Made by a program: the position numbers and the translations under genes | The notes under the pieces: model-generated | Database searches by the model: none | What the model saw: the letters and a program-made list of their open reading frames with translations, nothing else | Told to the model about the DNA's origin: nothing | NCBI GenBank assembly: GCA_946408865.1 | Contig: CAMJTZ010000056.1 | Location: forward strand, 1-10,393 | Source: an uncultured Clostridia bacterium | Lineage (GTDB): Bacteria > Bacillota_A > Clostridia > Christensenellales > Aristaeellaceae | DNA: 10,393 nt | Direction of reading: 5' to 3' | In this document: in pieces, positions 5,242 to 10,393 of the stretch | How the letters are laid out: each line of letters begins with the position of its first letter | Numbering within the stretch: position 1 is the stretch's first letter

Positions 5242-7161
5242 ATGACGAAGAAACGCTTTTTCCTGGGTCTGGTACTGGGTCTGGTGCTGGCGCTGGCTCT
5301 GGCCGCCTCGGCAATGGCTGCCGGTACGCTGGAATACAAGGGAGCGGCGCAGGGGAACGCGACCCTCAGCGGTCCGGGAGAGCTTACGTTCAGCATCACC
5401 GTCAGCAACGCCGGGGATGAGGATATGCCCGGCCCGGTGAAGCTGTATTATCCGGACATGACTCCGGTGGAGGATTTCGGCGCTCCCACCCTGGCCGCCG
5501 GCAACAGCAAAAGCTGGGAAGGCACCTGGAACGTTACGCAGAAGGAGCTGGAATCCGGCTTTGTCGGCTTTATCGTCGAGCGCACGGAGAAGGATCCGGA
5601 GACCGGCGAGCTGACGACCAAGATGGCCCGGCTGAAGCTGCCGGTCACCTACGCGGGCGCGGAGCCGGAGCTGTCGATCAGCCGCTCCTTCCTGCCGGCT
5701 GTCGCCGGGAAGAACCAGGAAGTCAGCGTCATTTACGAAATCTCGAACACCGGCACGGCCGAAGTGTCCAATGTGACCATCAAGGAGCACAAGGACATCG
5801 CGGCGACCGCCGGCGCCATCAAGAGCATCGCCCCCGGCGAAACGAAGAAATACGTCTTCACCGCCAAGATGGGCACCAAAAACCTCAACAGTGAAGCCAC
5901 CGTCACCTACAAGGCCGGCGGCAAGTCCTACACGGAAAAGGTCGGGCCGGACACCATCACGTACGGCACCATGGACCTGACCGTTTCCCTCTCCGCGGAC
6001 AAGAAGGGCGGAGCCCCGGGCGACACCGTCAGGCTGAAGCTGACGATGAAGAACTCCGGCAAGAACGACTATACCAACGTCCGGGTGACGGACGAGACGC
6101 TGGGAGACGTTTTCACCGGCGAGACGGTCCGCGCGGGCGAGTCGGTCGCCCTGGAAAAGGACCTGATCATCACCGAGACCACGGATCTGCAGTTTGTCGT
6201 CAAGGGCGACGATCCGAACGGGAACACCCTTGAAACCGCCACCGGCCGGGTGCACATCATCGCGACGGATCCCGCCAAGCAGATCGTGCTGAGCGTCGAA
6301 GCGTCCGCGGACCGGTCCGAAGTCTACCGGATTCCGGGCGGCGTGGTGCGCTTCAAGATCACGGTGCACAACGAGAGCGCCGTGGACGTCCGCGACATCA
6401 GCGTGATGGCGGTGGACCGCCAGGTTTACCACTTTGACAGCATTCCCTCCGGCGAGAGCCGGACAATCACCCGGGATATGGAAATCTCCATGGCCGGTAT
6501 CTTCCAGTTCAACGCCACGACGAAGGATGAGCTGAACCAGATGCTCATCTTCCCCAGCAACCAGATTCCGATCGCGTACGCGCCGCCCACCCCGGTGCCC
6601 ACGGAAGCGCCGCTGGTGACGCCTCCGGCCCCGGCGCAGATCGCCCTGCCGGAAGCCACCGCCGCTCCGCAGTGGATCCGCCAGGCGGAATCGGCAGCGG
6701 ACACCGCCAAGTGGATCTTCCTCGGCATTGCCGGCGTGCTCGGCGCGCTGCTGCTGGTGGGCGCGGTCCGCAGGGGACGCATGAAGAGCCAGAGCAACAA
6801 GGCGATGGATCATCTGGAAGGCGCCAACTACCGCGACTACAGCGCCGCCCCGAGAGGGAGAAAGCGGAACGAAGTCATCAGCGGTGAGGAGGAAGCGGCG
6901 CAGGAAGCGGCAGCGGACGCGCCGGAAAAGGCGGACGAATCCGCGCAGCCGGAAGAGAAAAGCGAACTGATGGCGGAAACCCTGAAGCGCCTGTATGAAG
7001 AACCGGCGGAGGGCGCGAAGGAAGCCGCTGAAACAGCGGAGGCCGCAGCGGAAGAAACCGCGGAAGCCGCGAAGCAGGAAATTCAGGACAAGGCTGAGCC
7101 TGCGGCCCAGAGCATGCAGGAAGCGAACCGCCGTCGCAGAGCCGGCAGAAAAGAGAAATAA
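5242..7161 (+). CDS. Membrane-anchored surface protein with four Ig/CARDB-like modules
   Basis: This 639-residue protein starts with MTKKRFF and a Leu/Ala-rich signal segment ending ASAMA (about residue 28). Four modules of about 100 residues follow, starting near residues 29, 141, 244 and 348. Each has NxG-type and GE[ST]-type turns, such as SNAGDED, SNTGTAE, KNSGKND and HNESAVD, as in CARDB/NEW3-like beta-sandwich domains. A Pro/Thr-rich linker (about 446-474) leads to a transmembrane helix near 491-510, then a cytoplasmic tail of about 130 residues rich in Ala/Glu that may form a coiled coil and ends in Arg/Lys. It is thus a type I membrane protein with an outside adhesin-like stalk. The role is unknown. 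An in-frame ATG at 5191 would add 17 basic residues but lacks a good ribosome binding site. The next gene follows by 24 bases and probably shares the transcript. Confidence 0.8.
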   Translation: MTKKRFFLGLVLGLVLALALAASAMAAGTLEYKGAAQGNATLSGPGELTFSITVSNAGDEDMPGPVKLYYPDMTPVEDFGAPTLAAGNSKSWEGTWNVTQKELESGFVGFIVERTEKDPETGELTTKMARLKLPVTYAGAEPELSISRSFLPAVAGKNQEVSVIYEISNTGTAEVSNVTIKEHKDIAATAGAIKSIAPGETKKYVFTAKMGTKNLNSEATVTYKAGGKSYTEKVGPDTITYGTMDLTVSLSADKKGGAPGDTVRLKLTMKNSGKNDYTNVRVTDETLGDVFTGETVRAGESVALEKDLIITETTDLQFVVKGDDPNGNTLETATGRVHIIATDPAKQIVLSVEASADRSEVYRIPGGVVRFKITVHNESAVDVRDISVMAVDRQVYHFDSIPSGESRTITRDMEISMAGIFQFNATTKDELNQMLIFPSNQIPIAYAPPTPVPTEAPLVTPPAPAQIALPEATAAPQWIRQAESAADTAKWIFLGIAGVLGALLLVGAVRRGRMKSQSNKAMDHLEGANYRDYSAAPRGRKRNEVISGEEEAAQEAAADAPEKADESAQPEEKSELMAETLKRLYEEPAEGAKEAAETAEAAAEETAEAAKQEIQDKAEPAAQSMQEANRRRRAGRKEK

Positions 7162-7185
7162 AAAGCCGGAAAGAGGATGAAACCG

Positions 7186-8556
7186 ATGGGAAAGCGCTGT
7201 AGCCGCATCGCGGGCCTGATTCTGGCCCTGGCGATCTGTCTGACAGCGCTTTCTCCTGTTTACGCAGGAGCGGAAGCGCTGCAGGACTGCCACAAGGTCA
7301 CGAATACCTATACGGAGACGAAGGGCGAAAACAAGACGGTCGTCCGGCTGTGGCATGTGGAGACCGCCCTGGAGGCAGTCACGCAGGAAATCAACGGCAT
7401 CGCCGAAAAGTACGCCGAAGAGCTGGGCGGCAGTCTGCCGGCCGCCAAGGATTACAACGACCGGAACAGCCGGCTGGATGTGGAAATCCGCTACAGCCGG
7501 ACCGGGCTGAGCTGGATGAGCTTCCTGGTGCAGGCCCGGACGATTTTTCACCGGGAACTGACGGATCAGCAGTTCACCACCCGGACCTACGACATGAAAA
7601 CCGGCATGCGGATCACGCTGGGGATGATCTTCGACGAGGAATCGGAGGCGTGGAGCCTGCTGGCGGACCGGGTGCGGGAAGCCGCGACGGCGTACTGGCC
7701 GGACGTGGAGCCGGATGCGGAAGCGCTGGAGAGGATCTGCAGCCGGAGCGAACTGGAGAAGGCCGATTTCACGCTGCACGGGATGTCGCTGGTGCTGCAT
7801 TATCCGGCGGCCGCCCTGTACGAGGGAAAGCATACCCTGATCGAAGTGAACGTCTTCTATCCCGAAATCCGGGACATGATGATGGAAAAGGCCTGGACGG
7901 AAACCGACAACATGAGCTACTACAAAATGGCGGCGCTGACCTTTGACGACGGGCCGAAGGCGCAGAACAGCCCCAAGACCATCGACGTGCTGATGGAAAA
8001 GGGAATCCGGGCCACCTTCTTCTGCATCGGGAACCTGGTGGGCGTCCATCCCTGGGTGGTGCAGCGTGAGCACGACGAAGGGCACGCGGTAGCCTCCCAC
8101 AACTGGCATCACGGGAGCCCGAAGAACGTTTCAGCCAAGGGCCTGCGGGCCATGCCGGAGCAGGTGAACAAGGCGATGATCAAGGTCATCGGGATTCCGG
8201 TACGCTACAACCGGGTGCCCGGGGGCGCGTATCCCTCCATGGTCAAGGCCAAGGTGGAATGGCCCTTCATCCAGTGGAGCCTGGATACCTATGACTGGCG
8301 GAACGAGCGTCCGGTGAAGACGATCATGAAAAGCGTGCGGACCAAGCTGACGGACGGGGATATCATCCTGTGCCACGACATCAAGGGGCACACGCCGGAG
8401 GTCGCGCGGCAGATCGCGGACTATCTGGCGGAGCAGGGATACATGCTGCTGACCATCGACGAGCTGTTCGCCAAGGACGGCGTCAAACTGGAAAACGGAC
8501 AGGTCTATTACCGCTGCGTGGACGGGGACACCTCCAAGAAGCCCGGCGGAGCCTGA
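7186..8556 (+). CDS. Exported polysaccharide deacetylase (CE4/NodB), PdaC-like
   Basis: The protein removes acetyl groups from a polysaccharide, probably peptidoglycan, outside the cell. All five CE4 motifs are present, numbered from the start at 7186: TFDDGP (252-257, catalytic Asp254 and metal-binding Asp255), HNWHH (metal ligands His305 and His309), RVPGG (Arg343), DTYDW (367-371) and LCHD (His397). A signal peptide ends near SPVYA. Between it and the NodB domain lie about 220 residues resembling the DUF4163/DUF3298 region of Bacillus PdaC. The ATG at 7186 is chosen because GAGG at 7173-7176 lies 9 bases upstream. An in-frame ATG at 7177 directly abuts that site and would add three residues. 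The gene follows the surface protein by 24 bases and precedes secA by 26, so one transcript is likely. Substrate specificity is inferred from the family. Confidence 0.92.
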   Translation: MGKRCSRIAGLILALAICLTALSPVYAGAEALQDCHKVTNTYTETKGENKTVVRLWHVETALEAVTQEINGIAEKYAEELGGSLPAAKDYNDRNSRLDVEIRYSRTGLSWMSFLVQARTIFHRELTDQQFTTRTYDMKTGMRITLGMIFDEESEAWSLLADRVREAATAYWPDVEPDAEALERICSRSELEKADFTLHGMSLVLHYPAAALYEGKHTLIEVNVFYPEIRDMMMEKAWTETDNMSYYKMAALTFDDGPKAQNSPKTIDVLMEKGIRATFFCIGNLVGVHPWVVQREHDEGHAVASHNWHHGSPKNVSAKGLRAMPEQVNKAMIKVIGIPVRYNRVPGGAYPSMVKAKVEWPFIQWSLDTYDWRNERPVKTIMKSVRTKLTDGDIILCHDIKGHTPEVARQIADYLAEQGYMLLTIDELFAKDGVKLENGQVYYRCVDGDTSKKPGGA

Positions 8557-8582
8557 GAACAAAGGAGCAGACAGACAAGACT

Positions 8583-10393
8583 ATGCTGGATTTTCTCAAG
8601 AAGATGATGGGCGTCGGCAACGACGCGCTGCTGAAGAAACTGAAAAAGCCTGTGGACGACGTCATGGCGCTGGAAGAGGCGTACAAAAAGCTGACGGACG
8701 AACAGCTGCAGGCCAAGACCGCGGAATTCCGCGCGCGCCTGCAGAACGGCGAGACGGAGGACGATATCCTGCCTGAAGCGTTCGCGACGGTCCGCGAGGC
8801 GGCGGACCGGGTGCTGGGCATGCGGCCCTACCGGGTGCAGGTGCTGGGCGGTGTCGTGCTGCACCAGGGCCGGATCGCCGAGATGAAGACCGGTGAAGGC
8901 AAAACGCTGGTTTCCACGATGCCGGCCTATCTGAACGCGCTGAAGGGCGAAGGCGTCCACATCGTTACAGTCAACGATTATCTGGCCCGCCGCGACAGCG
9001 AATGGATGGGCAAGGTGCACCGCTTCCTGGGGCTGAGCGTCGGCCTGATCGTGCACGACCTGGAGCCGCAGGAACGCCGCGCGGCCTACGCCTGCGACAT
9101 CACCTACGGAACGAACAACGAGCTCGGATTCGACTACCTGCGGGACAACATGGTCATCCGCCGGGGCGACCTGGTGCAGCGCGGCCACGCCTTCGCCATC
9201 GTGGACGAAGTCGACTCCATCCTGATCGACGAAGCGCGGACGCCGCTGATCATTTCCGGCCAGGGCGAGAAAAGCACGGAGCTCTACGACCGCGTCGACG
9301 CGGTGGTCCGGACCATGAAAGCCGGAACCCACTTCGAGGTGGAGGAAAAGAAGAAGGCCGTAACCCTGACGGACGAGGGCGCCCGGAAGGTGGAAACCGC
9401 TTTCGGCATCGAGAACCTGAACGATCCGGACAACAGCGAACTGAACCACCATGTGAACTGCGCCCTGCGGGCGAACTTCATCATGAAGCGCGACGTCGAC
9501 TACGTCGTGCAGAACGGCCAGGTTATCATCGTTGACGAATTCACCGGCCGCCTGATGATCGGCCGCCGCTATTCCGAAGGCCTGCACCAGGCGATCGAAG
9601 CCAAGGAACATGTGAAGGTCGAGCGGGAAAGCAAGACCCTGGCCACCATCACCTTCCAGAACTATTTCCGGATGTACCGGAAGCTGAGCGGTATGACCGG
9701 TACCGCCAAGACGGAGGAAGCCGAATTCCAGGGCATCTATTCCCTGGACGTCGTGGAAATTCCCACGAACCGGCCGAACATCCGCAAAGACCTGGAGGAC
9801 ATGGTCTACAAGAACAAGAACGCGAAATACCGCGCCGTGCTCGACAGCATCGAGGAGCGCCACAAGACGGGGCAGCCGCTGCTGGTCGGCACCATCAGCG
9901 TGGAAGTCAGCGAAATGCTGAGCAGCATGCTGTCGAAGCGGGGCATTCCCCACGAAGTGCTGAACGCCAAGAACCACGCGAAGGAAGCGGAAATCGTCGC
10001 GCAGGCGGGCCACTGGGGCGCCGTCACCATCGCGACGAACATGGCCGGCCGCGGTACGGATATCCTGCTGGGCGGCAACCCGGACTTCATGGCCCGGAAA
10101 GCCCTGCGCCAGGAAAACCCGGAGCTTGAGGACGAGGTTATCGAGGAAGCGGTGGGCTACAGCGAGCACGTGAGCGAGGAAGTGCTGGCGGTCCGGAAAC
10201 GGTACAGGGAGCTGTACGCCCAGTTCAAAAAGGATACGGACGCGGAGCACGAGCGCGTGCTGCAGACGGGCGGCCTCCACATCATCGGTACGGAACGGCA
10301 CGAAAGCCGCCGGATCGACAACCAGCTGCGCGGCCGCAGCGGCCGCCAGGGCGACCCGGGTTCCACCCAGTTCTTCATCAGCCTGGAAGACGA
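8583..10393 (+). CDS. secA: SecA preprotein translocase ATPase (3' end outside window)
   Basis: SecA is the cytoplasmic ATPase that drives preproteins through SecYEG. The first 603 residues are present of a protein normally about 800-900 long. Visible motifs are Walker A GEGKT (104-108), Walker B with [17 protein letters not shown] (from 207), [10 protein letters not shown] (485-494) and [20 protein letters not shown] (from 569) followed by QGDPGS. The last is the helicase motif VI region. Before it is an acidic insertion of about 60 residues, typical of clostridial SecA proteins. The start at 8583 gives the usual [10 protein letters not shown] opening. Its ribosome binding site AAAGGAG (8561-8567) is 15 bases away, rather long. 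No terminator separates it from the deacetylase gene, so read-through is expected, though an internal promoter in that gene cannot be excluded. The remaining C-terminus lies beyond the right edge. Confidence 0.97.
   Translation, partial: MLDFLKKMMGVGNDALLKKLKKPVDDVMALEEAYKKLTDEQLQAKTAEFRARLQNGETEDDILPEAFATVREAADRVLGMRPYRVQVLGGVVLHQGRIAEMKTGEGKTLVSTMPAYLNALKGEGVHIVTVNDYLARRDSEWMGKVHRFLGLSVGLIVHDLEPQERRAAYACDITYGTNNELGFDYLRDNMVIRRGDLVQRGHAFAIVDEVDSILIDEARTPLIISGQGEKSTELYDRVDAVVRTMKAGTHFEVEEKKKAVTLTDEGARKVETAFGIENLNDPDNSELNHHVNCALRANFIMKRDVDYVVQNGQVIIVDEFTGRLMIGRRYSEGLHQAIEAKEHVKVERESKTLATITFQNYFRMYRKLSGMTGTAKTEEAEFQGIYSLDVVEIPTNRPNIRKDLEDMVYKNKNAKYRAVLDSIEERHKTGQPLLVGTISVEVSEMLSSMLSKRGIPHEVLNAKNHAKEAEIVAQAGHWGAVTIATNMAGRGTDILLGGNPDFMARKALRQENPELEDEVIEEAVGYSEHVSEEVLAVRKRYRELYAQFKKDTDAEHERVLQTGGLHIIGTERHESRRIDNQLRGRSGRQGDPGSTQFFISLED

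Noticed and set aside
6880..7140. Ala/Glu codon repetition in the surface protein tail as a DNA repeat
   Set aside because: The repetition is at amino-acid level only. The DNA has no regular repeat unit.
5173..8112. Antisense open frame of 979 codons, and similar long ones at 2560-4836 and 8508-10301
   Set aside because: They lie opposite well-supported genes, have Arg/His/Gly/Pro-rich shadow composition and no ribosome binding site, and arise from GC-rich third positions.

Overview
The window looks like chromosomal DNA from a GC-rich member of the Clostridia. The grounds are strong AAGGAGG-type ribosome binding sites, vegetative (SigA-like) promoters with 16-17 base spacers, intrinsic terminators, short Ala/Leu-rich signal peptides ending in AxA, and a Firmicutes-type SecA. 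Gut or rumen Christensenellales/Aristaeellaceae-like bacteria fit this style, but that placement is a guess. All recognised genes lie on the + strand. I saw no tRNA, rRNA, CRISPR array, insertion sequence or phage gene.

Layout. (1) 3-422: C-terminal part of an SGNH/GDSL hydrolase cut by the left edge, possibly frameshifted near position 50, followed by a terminator. (2) 488-1173: a single-gene unit with its own promoter and a strong terminator, encoding a small exported or lipoprotein-like protein of unknown function. (3) 1182-2508: an MFS efflux-type transporter preceded by a leader of about 190 bases. The leader holds a promoter, a candidate 18-codon peptide ORF and a hairpin that sequesters the transporter's Shine-Dalgarno. 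(4) 2538-4223: an orphan extracellular solute-binding protein with a DUF3502-like C-terminus, with promoter and terminator. (5) 4233-5125: a zinc-ribbon, two-helix membrane protein with a PH-like tail. (6) 5122-7161: a promoter with an inverted repeat over its -35 box, then a membrane-anchored protein with four Ig/CARDB-like modules whose ribosome binding site is separated from the start by a UUCG hairpin. (7) 7186-8556: an exported NodB/CE4 polysaccharide deacetylase with a PdaC-like N-terminus. (8) 8583 to the right edge: secA, the preprotein translocase ATPase, cut at the 3' end.

The common theme is the cell envelope: surface or secreted proteins, wall-sugar editing, transport and the export motor. 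Genes 6, 7 and 8 are separated by 24 and 26 bases with no terminator between them and probably share a transcript. Upstream genes mostly have their own promoter and terminator.

The best candidate for something undescribed is the transporter leader at 1182-1411. It has the layout of inducible translational attenuation: a small peptide ORF, mutually exclusive hairpins and a masked ribosome binding site. Second is the structured ribosome binding site at 5208-5244. Both rest on base pairing seen by eye and need folding, conservation and reporter data.
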